From a virus, in the IMG/VR virus record IMGVR_UViG_3300031566_000201, positions 1 to 34,689 of that record: a DNA stretch of 34,689 nt, one strand, 5' to 3'. A program made the position numbers and the translations under genes. Positions within the stretch are counted from its first letter, which is position 1. Every line of letters begins with the position of its first letter. Below the pieces are notes generated by a model that saw only the letters and a program-made list of their open reading frames with translations, made no database searches and had not been told where the DNA came from. This document shows positions 15,305 through 22,042 of the stretch, one piece after another.

Positions 15305-16212
15305 GCAGCAGTATTCTTCTTGCCCTTCTTCGGGGGCTTGCCCTTCTTCGGAACACTCGATTTCTCGGGCGACTTCTTCGACTTCTTCTTCGAAGGTGTC
15401 TCGTCTTCTTCGTCTTCCTCTTCGCGACGAATCGGAATCCATTCTTCGGTGTCCTTGTTGAAGATGGCGAGTTCCAGACTGTAGGTTTCCTTCAACGCCA
15501 GCAGGATGTCCTGCACGTCCATCACCGTACCACCCTCAATGTGCGTACTGGCGTGCGCCATGTAGTAGGTCGCGATGTGGTCTAGGCACTTGCTGTTCTT
15601 CTTGTCGCCTGTGACCTGCTCAGCAAGTTCCAGCGCCTTGTTGAAGTGCTCCCACTCATCAGAGTTCTGGAACTGGAAAGTGAACGGGATCGTGGGGACT
15701 TCCTTCCCATCTTCGTCGTAGTCAAGGTCTGGCTTCTGTTCTCCGGGCGGCAGGTTCGCCTGCGCTGCGCGAACGTCAGCCTTCAGGGTGCGCTCACCCT
15801 GATTGAGAGCCTTGATGTACCACTTCTTGAACTCGGTCTTGTTGTCCGCGACCTTCAGAATTTCATGCAGCTTCACCCAGCCAAGCTGAATCGCCTTGCG
15901 CATCCAATCGTCGTCAAGCTTGAGCGCAGCCAGCTTCTCATTGACTGTGATGTAGTATTGGGCTGAGCGGATGTTCTTGCCAATCACCTTGAACACCCAT
16001 TCCGCAAACGATGGGTATTCCTGCCCGTCCCACAGCTTCCACATCTGTTCATCGCGAACGCGCTTGAGCAGGATGCCAAGTTCGAAGGCAATCGTGTTGC
16101 CCACGTCCTTGATCTTGCCGATGCGCTTCATCACGTCTTCAGGCGTGAGGTTCAGAAGGACTTCATACTTGTCCTTCGGTGTCATTTCAGTCTTCGTCGC
16201 CATGCGACCCAT
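15301..16212 (-). CDS. Unknown protein with lysine-rich histone H1-like tail
   Basis: This 303-residue protein has three parts. Residues 1-150 are helical (GNTIAFELGILLKRVRDEQM, 'PSFAEWVFKVIGKNIRSAQY'), with a feel of a helix-turn-helix 'SAQYYITVNEKLAALK'. Residues 150-260 are a mixed domain including 'TFQFQNSDEWEHFNKALELA'. The tail from about residue 270 changes from acidic (REEEDEEDE) to strongly basic, with SPEK, PKKGK and PPKKGKK units like H1 tails. The start is uncertain: ATG at 16212 follows GAAAGGGAT, and an ATG at 16203 is the alternative. The function is not recognised; DNA or RNA binding is likely from composition. Confidence 0.65.
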   Translation of the reverse strand: MGRMATKTEMTPKDKYEVLLNLTPEDVMKRIGKIKDVGNTIAFELGILLKRVRDEQMWKLWDGQEYPSFAEWVFKVIGKNIRSAQYYITVNEKLAALKLDDDWMRKAIQLGWVKLHEILKVADNKTEFKKWYIKALNQGERTLKADVRAAQANLPPGEQKPDLDYDEDGKEVPTIPFTFQFQNSDEWEHFNKALELAEQVTGDKKNSKCLDHIATYYMAHASTHIEGGTVMDVQDILLALKETYSLELAIFNKDTEEWIPIRREEEDEEDETPSKKKSKKSPEKSSVPKKGKPPKKGKKNTAA

Positions 16213-16237
16213 ATCCCTTTCTTCCGAATGGTGATGC

Positions 16238-16477
16238 CTATGGCTTGAGCGGGCCAATGCCCTTCTCAATCAAGCAGGCATCGTGATACACCTTGAAGTC
16301 TTCCTCGCTGATCGCTAACTCAACTGCCATTGCCTTCATGCTTTTGCCGGTTCGTTGCAGCAGGAATGCTTCAAACTGAAGGTACCCAAGCGGCTTGAGT
16401 CGCTTTAGCATGTCACGTCTAGCCTTGGCTGTTGGCGTTCCATCCGCCTTCAACAATTCGTGATCTGTCATTGTCAT
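16238..16477 (-). CDS. Small helical protein, possible DNA-binding
   Basis: This 79-residue protein starts MTMTDHELLKADGTPTAK. It has a helix-turn-helix-like segment 'SMKAMAVELAISEEDFKVYH' near the C-terminus. I chose the ATG at 16477, 3 nt after AAGGGG; the ATG at 16471 has better spacing (9 nt) and is equally possible. The longer frame upstream only shadows the nuclease gene. No family is recognised with confidence. Confidence 0.6.
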   Translation of the reverse strand: MTMTDHELLKADGTPTAKARRDMLKRLKPLGYLQFEAFLLQRTGKSMKAMAVELAISEEDFKVYHDACLIEKGIGPLKP

Positions 16478-16484
16478 GTGCCCC

Positions 16485-17543
16485 TTATCCCAACAAGTTG
16501 ATCGGGCGCTTCTGCCCGAAACACTCTTCCGCGAACGGACATTTCTGCGCTCGCGAATGTTTGATTGAGTCACACGCTCTCCAAGCCCCCTCTGGCACGG
16601 TCTCCTTATCCACAGCCTGCATTGATGCCTTGATCTTTGCGAACGCTGGCGCGAGTACCTTCTTGAAGTCCGGCAAGAAGATGAACTCCTTTTCCGCCAT
16701 CGTGTTTTTGTTGACGTAGATGATGTTGATGAAATCTGCTCCCAGCGCCCAAGCGTAGCACGTCGTCTGAAAGACGTGTTCCGGCTGAGGAAGCTGCATG
16801 TACTTTCCCGTAAAGCCGTTGTCGTTGATCGTCTTGAACTCAACAATCCCCTTCAGGCCATTCACCATTCGGATGCCATCCGACCTACCATGCAGGTTGA
16901 ACTCTGGAATGAAGAACTCAGGCTCCACATAAATCCACGCCCAATCGTGCGTGTTGATGTTCTTCCCGCATTTCGGGCACGGCTCTGGCACCCTTGATGT
17001 CAGACCAAGCTCATCTTTATATAGCTTGGTCGGCATCTTGACTATCTTTTCTTCTGGTGTGTGGTATCCGCACTGCGGGCACTGCCACTGCCCAACCAAT
17101 TCGTTGATAAGCCCGCCATAGAACTGGAGCATCGCGTGCATCGCGGTTCCCTGACCCATCTTCGGGTAAGACTCCGGTTTGAAGGAACTCTTGGCGAACT
17201 TCACGAAGCCCTTCACCTTATTCTTTAGCTCTTGATCCTTCGTGCTCTTCGCCGCCTTCATTGCGTTGAAATACTTGACCATGAAGTAGTATTGGTGCGG
17301 GCACAGGTCAGCAATCTGGCTTGGGTGGAAGTTGAACTTCTTCTCCCACAAGAACGGTTGCGCGTGCAGCGCCACGCCAGCCTTCTTCACCAACTGAAGC
17401 TTCGGAATGGTGGCAACGTCGATGACCTTCGGCTCAGCAAACAGGTCTTCCATGTCCACAACAATGGACTGAGGATCAGCGGGCTCATGCTTCTCCGCTT
17501 CCTTCAGGAATTCGACAGCCGCTTCGGCAAACCAGTCACTCAC
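16485..17543 (-). CDS. Cas4/AddB-like Fe-S PD-(D/E)XK nuclease with inserted zinc ribbon
   Basis: This 352-residue protein shows the RecB/Cas4 nuclease motifs: His in 'GTAMHAML' (H136), Asp in 'LHGRSDGI' (D222), Glu-x-Lys in 'GIVEFKTIN' (E235, K237) and the Gln/Tyr motif 'HVFQTTCYAW' (Q259, Y263). An iron-sulfur staple is indicated by C81 (LCPHQYYF) plus three late cysteines C324, C335, C341 (WRACDSIKHS, KCPFAEECFG). Between the His and Asp motifs there is an extra zinc ribbon, CPQCGYH (155, 158) and CPKCGKN (189, 192). It would act as a DNA exonuclease next to RecA-like and Hjc-like genes. It is not linked to any CRISPR array here. Confidence 0.82.
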   Translation of the reverse strand: MSDWFAEAAVEFLKEAEKHEPADPQSIVVDMEDLFAEPKVIDVATIPKLQLVKKAGVALHAQPFLWEKKFNFHPSQIADLCPHQYYFMVKYFNAMKAAKSTKDQELKNKVKGFVKFAKSSFKPESYPKMGQGTAMHAMLQFYGGLINELVGQWQCPQCGYHTPEEKIVKMPTKLYKDELGLTSRVPEPCPKCGKNINTHDWAWIYVEPEFFIPEFNLHGRSDGIRMVNGLKGIVEFKTINDNGFTGKYMQLPQPEHVFQTTCYAWALGADFINIIYVNKNTMAEKEFIFLPDFKKVLAPAFAKIKASMQAVDKETVPEGAWRACDSIKHSRAQKCPFAEECFGQKRPINLLG

Positions 17544-17979
17544 TTTTGACTACCTGTTCTGCCCACTCTTGGGCTTCCTTGAGATTCCCCGCCAACGCGC
17601 ACTCTGCCGTCATCATCAGCGCTTCAAAATGGTGTTCCGCAATGAGAACGAAATCCGAATCGGTGTTAGGTACTCCCTTGTCAAACCCGACTGTCAGAAG
17701 TGGCACCTTGCCAACTGCCATCGCCTCAGAAGCAATCTTCGCCAGCACTGAACGCTTCACCGCAATGCTGTCCTTCTCTGTCGTCTTGGCTTCGTTCAGA
17801 AAACTGGCATTGAACACGTCGCCCTTCTGCCTGCCTGACCCGGAGCCTCGTGTGCGCTCCCCGCGCAGCATCTTCTTTGACTTCTCTTCCTGCTGCTGCC
17901 AGCCGGGAGTCTTGACACCGATCTGCTTGGGGCGGCGACCCTTGCCAGCCTGATCCGCTGCTTTGCTGAGTCTACTCAT
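17536..17979 (-). CDS. Hjc-like PD-(D/E)XK endonuclease
   Basis: This 147-residue protein has a basic N-terminus (GKGRRPKQIGVK) and then the core 'RTRGSGSGRQKGDVFNASFL' and 'NEAKTTEKDSIAVKR', which gives Asp 54, Glu 63 and Lys 65 of a PD-(D/E)XK site. The pattern (R-GSGS-x-KGD, then ExK, then S-helix and 'VPLLTVGFD') is typical of phage and archaeal Hjc/RecU-type junction resolvases and related nucleases. The ATG at 17979 overlaps the RecA-like stop by 8 nt (ATGAGTAG). A role in processing recombination junctions fits its place between the RecA-like and Cas4-like genes. Confidence 0.75.
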   Translation of the reverse strand: MSRLSKAADQAGKGRRPKQIGVKTPGWQQQEEKSKKMLRGERTRGSGSGRQKGDVFNASFLNEAKTTEKDSIAVKRSVLAKIASEAMAVGKVPLLTVGFDKGVPNTDSDFVLIAEHHFEALMMTAECALAGNLKEAQEWAEQVVKSE

Positions 17980-19612
17980 CGTCAAAGTCATCCAAGTCAT
18001 CCAGCTTCTTCGTCGGTGCGTCATCCTTCTTGTCGTCTTTCGAAGACAATCCGGTTGCTGTCAGGTCCGCGTCGTCAGAGTCCTGAGCCATGTCCACTTC
18101 AAGACCTTTGATCTTCATTGCCTGCGTTTTCACATAGGGCTTTTCTTTGTCGTAAACTTCTACGGTCCCCTTTTCCTTGGCGAACTCTGGCAGCTTCACA
18201 CCAGCCTTCTTGAACATCGCAGTCATAAGACGATTACGAAGGTCCATGTAGATCGTCTCGTTTTCCTTGAGGAAGGATTTGCAGTCTCCTACCTTGGAAA
18301 ACGAGTAGACCTGAACCTCATTGTCAAACTCAGTGGTGAAGACCAGCTTCTCTTTGCCTGTCTTACCCGCATAGATCAGGCCCAACTCACGGCACATGGT
18401 CATCACGGTTGTGGTGTCGTCACAGTCCCCCACGCTCTTGTCTTCCATCTCGACAAGCTGGAACCGGATCAATCCTGTTGCCTCTGGAGAACCGCCGACT
18501 TTGTTCTTCTTGATGGTGAACTCGAAATCACCGTAGTCAGCAATCGTCTCGTTGATCTTGTGGTACGACTTGGCTCTCATTCGAATGTCCACGCTGAGAG
18601 CGTGTTCCGAATTGGAGTCTGAACCTGAAGGTGCCATCCACGGTGGTATTGAGCCGCCAATGCCATGCACCGAAACCTGCGAAGTGCAAAGAACGGTGGG
18701 GGCGTAACGGGAAGATAGCCCTGTCATGTGACGGTAATGGTTCAGGCGCTTGAACAGTCTCTTGAGGAAGCTGGCAGTCGCCGCAATCTGTTCTTTGGCT
18801 TCCGGCGCGGTCTCCAAAAGCTTCTTGGGAGTCAAACCGGAAAGGGAGTCAATCACAATCAGGTCGATGCCACCTACTTCCATTACTTCCTGAAGGTAGT
18901 CCATCGTCTGCTCGCCCCACGCGGCACCCAGCACCATAACCAGCGACGGGTCCACACCGTTGGACTCAACCCATTCGATGTCTGCCGTGCGGTCGGTGTC
19001 AACGTACAGCGTGCGCATGGGCTCGCAGCGGTCCTCGACTTCGAAGTAGATTTTAGCCTTCGGACCATTCGCGGCATTACGAACTGCTTCCGTAGCCTTC
19101 TCCGGGCACTCACCAGTAACAAATGGTTTCTTTGACTTACCCTTTCCTTCCCACTTGGCCTTCTCAGGAAGCTTCCCGCGAATGATGGAAGCTGCGTCCT
19201 CTGGAGAAAGCCATGCGTAGAGTTCGGGCTTGCCAGACATGGCGTAGCGTGGATTCGGACAACCACACTTGATTTCAACCGCACCCTCTTCGCCCTTGAG
19301 CGCCACGAGAGGAAGCTTGCAATGGCGACACGTCTTCTGCGCTTGCCCAAGGATGCGCAAACACATCGTCGTCTTCAGCGTAGACTTCGGACCCCAAATA
19401 CGGGTGTAGTGGCTGATCGGGATTCCACCCTGCAACGCCTGATCTAGCGTGAAGATGCCGAACGGCAACTTCTTTCGATGAACGTAATCAGCACGGTCCA
19501 ACGGCATCATAAAGTCTGTGCCGTAGCGACGGTTCAAGCTGGATGAAATGGCTTCCAGCGCTTTTCTCCCAGCCATTGGATCGCCGGGGGGTGGAGTGAT
19601 TTGGGTTGCCAT
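17972..19612 (-). CDS. RecA/UvsX-like recombinase with cysteine-rich insert
   Basis: This 546-residue protein has a RecA core: Walker A 'IWGPKSTLKTT' (Lys 80; the residue before Lys is Leu, as T4 UvsX also departs from Gly), Walker B 'IDLIVIDSLSG' (Asp 255), 'APTVLCTSQVSV', and 'EHALSVDIRMRA'. Between the Walker A helix and the next core strand (TLYVDTDRTAD, catalytic Glu replaced by Asp) lies an extra segment of about 105 residues with C95, C98, C116, C118 and C169, probably zinc-binding. The C-terminus is acidic and ends DDLDDFDDE, like the SSB-like protein. It drives strand exchange. The ATG overlaps the upstream stop (TGATG) and follows AAGAAGG. Confidence 0.87.
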   Translation of the reverse strand: MATQITPPPGDPMAGRKALEAISSSLNRRYGTDFMMPLDRADYVHRKKLPFGIFTLDQALQGGIPISHYTRIWGPKSTLKTTMCLRILGQAQKTCRHCKLPLVALKGEEGAVEIKCGCPNPRYAMSGKPELYAWLSPEDAASIIRGKLPEKAKWEGKGKSKKPFVTGECPEKATEAVRNAANGPKAKIYFEVEDRCEPMRTLYVDTDRTADIEWVESNGVDPSLVMVLGAAWGEQTMDYLQEVMEVGGIDLIVIDSLSGLTPKKLLETAPEAKEQIAATASFLKRLFKRLNHYRHMTGLSSRYAPTVLCTSQVSVHGIGGSIPPWMAPSGSDSNSEHALSVDIRMRAKSYHKINETIADYGDFEFTIKKNKVGGSPEATGLIRFQLVEMEDKSVGDCDDTTTVMTMCRELGLIYAGKTGKEKLVFTTEFDNEVQVYSFSKVGDCKSFLKENETIYMDLRNRLMTAMFKKAGVKLPEFAKEKGTVEVYDKEKPYVKTQAMKIKGLEVDMAQDSDDADLTATGLSSKDDKKDDAPTKKLDDLDDFDDE

Positions 19613-19929
19613 CAGACCTTCTTCTTTGCCGTATCTATTGCTGCGTCCAGAAATTCGGTCACGCGCTTGAACAAGTGTTTCTGCATGTCCGCTATCGCCT
19701 CAGTTGAATCGAGGCAGTTGCGCGTAACTCGACAATCAACGCGGAGAGACTGGTAGTTGCCGACGTTGATCGTCGCTCCAACAGAAGCCTCAACTCTCGC
19801 GAGGGGAACATCCAAAGGGAACTTGAGTGCCTTGTACTCCTTCTTGTGTTCCTGAACGTCGCCATTCGGATTTACGACCGTCACCGTAACGATCTCTGTA
19901 CTCAACTGAGTGCCCTTGTCTTCAGCCAA
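19612..19929 (-). CDS. Unknown protein (105 residues) upstream of RecA-like gene
   Basis: This is an alpha-beta protein. After an N-terminal strand pair (EIVTVTVVNPNGDVQEHKKE), the segment 'ASVGATINVGNYQSLRVDC' and a C-terminal helix (MQKHLFKRVTEFLDAAID) follow. The 'GxTINxGNYxSxRVxxxV' pattern is seen in small phage proteins of unknown role that often accompany replication genes; I recall no assigned function. It is coupled to the RecA-like gene by a one-base overlap (TGATG), so a recombination accessory role is possible. Confidence 0.65.
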   Translation of the reverse strand: MAEDKGTQLSTEIVTVTVVNPNGDVQEHKKEYKALKFPLDVPLARVEASVGATINVGNYQSLRVDCRVTRNCLDSTEAIADMQKHLFKRVTEFLDAAIDTAKKKV

Positions 19930-19932
19930 AAC

Positions 19933-20577
19933 CTACCTCACCTTCTTTACCGGAACCTTTGCCGACTTGAACTTCGCTGAAATCAAACCCTTCAAAACTT
20001 CGGTGTCACCATGCCCACCCTTGCGTCGGCGCGGGAGCCGGTACATCTCTTCGACACAGGCTCGCATTACTTCGCAGTAGTTTTTGGTGAACCAGTAGTG
20101 CCCACTGTCATCGACGTAACTGACTCCGGGCATCACGCCAAGCGTCAGCCAGCGACGAATGGTTTCATTCGAACGTGCGATGTATCGAGCGAGCGCTGAA
20201 GTCGAGTAGCAGGCAGTCGGCATTCCGCCGATCTTCATAAGACGGGGGTTAGGAAGACCCTCTCCCTTGTGTCGCTTCTCGCTCAACTTGATGTCGCGTG
20301 CCATCTTCTTACCAGCGTCTTCTTCACGCTTTCGATGGCGGCTCTGTTGCGTTTGCTCAAGGTGGCGCTTTCGATACTTCGGATCGCTGTGATAGCGTTC
20401 CTTGCGCTTCGCGGAGATGGCTGCCTTGTTAGAGAGCCAGTAGTCACGGTGGTAATCAGAACGGTCACTCGGGTCCGTAGACTCGACGCCCTTCTGCTTG
20501 GCTGGCTTCTTCTCCTTTGCCTTGAGAGTATCCGCCACCTTAGATGGAGCCTTCTTTTTAGTTTTCGTCTCTGCCAT
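19933..20577 (-). CDS. MerR-like helix-turn-helix protein with basic N-terminus
   Basis: This 214-residue protein is very basic. The first 100 residues are Lys/Arg-rich and probably disordered or helical (AKEKKPAKQKG, 'KRKERYHSDPKYRKRHLEQT'). Residues about 125-180 form a MerR/excisionase-type winged helix: 'CYSTSALARYIARSNETIRR', 'WLTLGVMPGVSYVDDSGHYW', 'FTKNYCEVM'. The C-terminus is basic again. It probably binds DNA, as a regulator of phage transcription or as an architectural protein. The ATG at 20577 follows AGGTG at 5 nt; an upstream in-frame start is less likely. Confidence 0.75.
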   Translation of the reverse strand: MAETKTKKKAPSKVADTLKAKEKKPAKQKGVESTDPSDRSDYHRDYWLSNKAAISAKRKERYHSDPKYRKRHLEQTQQSRHRKREEDAGKKMARDIKLSEKRHKGEGLPNPRLMKIGGMPTACYSTSALARYIARSNETIRRWLTLGVMPGVSYVDDSGHYWFTKNYCEVMRACVEEMYRLPRRRKGGHGDTEVLKGLISAKFKSAKVPVKKVR

Positions 20578-20585
20578 AGTTTCAC

Positions 20586-21959
20586 CTACCACGAGTTCTT
20601 GATGTTCAAACCCTCTTTGTTGTAAATCGTCTGTCTCTCCAAAGCCTGTCGCTTCAGTGCGGGGTGGTCATCCACGAGGTCAAGGATGATCGGCTTGGCA
20701 CTTCCTACTCTTAGTGCCCTGCCTACTGGTTGCTCCACGTCCGCAACCGGGGTTGCGAACAAAAGCACGTCAATCTCTTTCACGTCCAAACCTTCCTGAG
20801 CCATTGCATAGGTGCCCAGCATGATCTGTTTGTTCTTCGCCACGTCGTCAAGCTCAGCCTGCTTCCTTCCACCAACGTAAAAACCAGCGTGCTTTCGAAC
20901 GTCAGATGGCAGCAGTTGGAATAGGATAGTCAAATGATCTCGACGTGCCGACAGCAAAAGAATCTTTCTGCCTTCCTTGCACGCATCGACCATGTACTTG
21001 ACCAGAATCTTGTTTCGAGGCGCATTGTTCATCAGCTTCTTGGACACCTTGTTCTTGTCCAGCTTGCCAGCGCGCAGGATTTCATTGTGAGGTCCAACCC
21101 AACGGACTGGCACGTAGTACACGTCAGCCTCAATCGGGTCTCGCTCCATCTCGTAGAGGACAGAACCAACGGTGTAGTCGAACACCGCTTCCAGCCCATC
21201 CTTGCGTCGAAGCGTTGCAGTCACGCCGATGATGTAGCGGGAGTAGAAGCGGCTGATCGCATCGAACCACGTCGCAGCAGCGATGTGATGAACCTCGTCC
21301 ACCAGAATCGTTCCGAATGAACGGTACAGGTCTTCCGGGTAGTCACGAGCAGCAAGCGTCTGAACCATCGCAATCACGAACGGAAACTCAGGTCCGTAGT
21401 CACAGTGGTCTTGCTGAATCTTGCCGACCTTCGGTTTCGTACCGTCAATGCTTACGAAGGTTTCGAAGGCTTCCTTCCACTGCTTATACAGGAACTCTTT
21501 TCCGACGATGACCAGCGTCGAGGAACCAAGACCGCAGGCTGCCGCCGACCCCATGACCGTCTTGCCACTACCGCACGGAGCGATGCCGAAGCCGCCAAAC
21601 TTGTTAGTGATTGTGGAATTGACTACTGCTTCCACGAACTGTGGCTGATCGCTGGGGTAGGGCTTCTTACCCAATTCCACCAGCACCTTCGGGTTTATGA
21701 GCGGGTGTCCCTTGGAGCGCTTGTCTACCAGCGTATGGGACTTGCGAAGAAGACGACGGGCAAACATGCGAGGAAGCCAAACCCATTCATCGTTGTCTTT
21801 GAACAGGCTGATCTTCTCAAAGCCACCGCGATACTTGCGCTGCTTCAGCACCAGATTCTCGCCAATGGCAGCAATCTGCCCGTCAGTCAGGGTAGACTTT
21901 CGAACAGCAACCATGCTTCCAAGGGTGGCGCGGGGCTTTGTCGCCGTTTCAGTCTTCAT
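20586..21959 (-). CDS. SF2 DNA helicase (XPB/UvsW-like)
   Basis: This 457-residue helicase has the full SF2 set: Walker A 'GIAPCGSGKTVMG' (Lys 133), DEVH box 'ILVDEVHHI' (Asp 221), motif III 'IIGVTATLRRKDG', motif V-like 'MAQEGLDVKEIDVLLFATP' and motif VI 'EQPVGRALRVG' (Arg 414, 417). The order and 'RKDG' after motif III are typical of the XPB/UvsW/RAD25 group. It probably remodels R-loops or branched DNA in replication restart, next to the polymerase gene. The first ATG (21959) coincides with the predicted +1 of promoter P3; an ATG at 21914 after GGAAGC is an alternative start with a leader. Confidence 0.88.
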   Translation of the reverse strand: MKTETATKPRATLGSMVAVRKSTLTDGQIAAIGENLVLKQRKYRGGFEKISLFKDNDEWVWLPRMFARRLLRKSHTLVDKRSKGHPLINPKVLVELGKKPYPSDQPQFVEAVVNSTITNKFGGFGIAPCGSGKTVMGSAAACGLGSSTLVIVGKEFLYKQWKEAFETFVSIDGTKPKVGKIQQDHCDYGPEFPFVIAMVQTLAARDYPEDLYRSFGTILVDEVHHIAAATWFDAISRFYSRYIIGVTATLRRKDGLEAVFDYTVGSVLYEMERDPIEADVYYVPVRWVGPHNEILRAGKLDKNKVSKKLMNNAPRNKILVKYMVDACKEGRKILLLSARRDHLTILFQLLPSDVRKHAGFYVGGRKQAELDDVAKNKQIMLGTYAMAQEGLDVKEIDVLLFATPVADVEQPVGRALRVGSAKPIILDLVDDHPALKRQALERQTIYNKEGLNIKNSW

Positions 21960-21965
21960 TCAGTC

Positions 21966-21994
21966 AGTGTAGCCGCACAAAAAAGGATTGTCAA
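21966..21994 (-). promoter_or_regulatory. Promoter P3 (sigma70-like) for the helicase gene
   Basis: TTGACA (21994-21989, perfect) and TACACT (21971-21966) are 17 nt apart, with TCCTTTTTT in the spacer and GTGCGGC before the -10. Seven bases after the -10 lies the A of the helicase ATG, so the transcript would be leaderless if the first ATG is used. The promoter sits just past the hairpin and T-run that follow the polymerase gene. Confidence 0.72.
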
Positions 21995-22004
21995 CGGCTT
22001 TCCT

Positions 22005-22029
22005 GCTAAAAAGACGAAATCGCTTTCGT
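22005..22029 (-). terminator. Probable intrinsic terminator after polymerase gene (motif copy 4)
   Basis: Downstream of the polymerase stop, the minus strand reads ACGAAA-GCGA-TTTCGT (22029-22014), a 6 bp stem with GNRA-type loop, followed by CTTTTT. This is a short but plausible rho-independent terminator. It uses the same 16-mer as the hairpin at 793-808, which has no T-run, so the motif itself may have another role as well. Promoter P3 follows at once. Confidence 0.5.
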
Positions 22030-22042
22030 GGTTGGTGGTGTC

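Noticed and set aside
15305-15442. N-terminal extension of the 91-residue protein
   Set aside because: It reads through the Lys-rich tail of the overlapping gene in another frame; the ATGA overlap start is better.
16478-16846. N-terminal extension of the 79-residue protein
   Set aside because: The extension is Ser/Arg-rich and lies out of frame within the Cas4-like nuclease gene; the short form has its own AAGGGG site.
16485-17543. CRISPR adaptation gene cas4
   Set aside because: The motifs are Cas4-like, but no cas1, cas2 or repeat-spacer array is in the window; phage recombination use is more likely.
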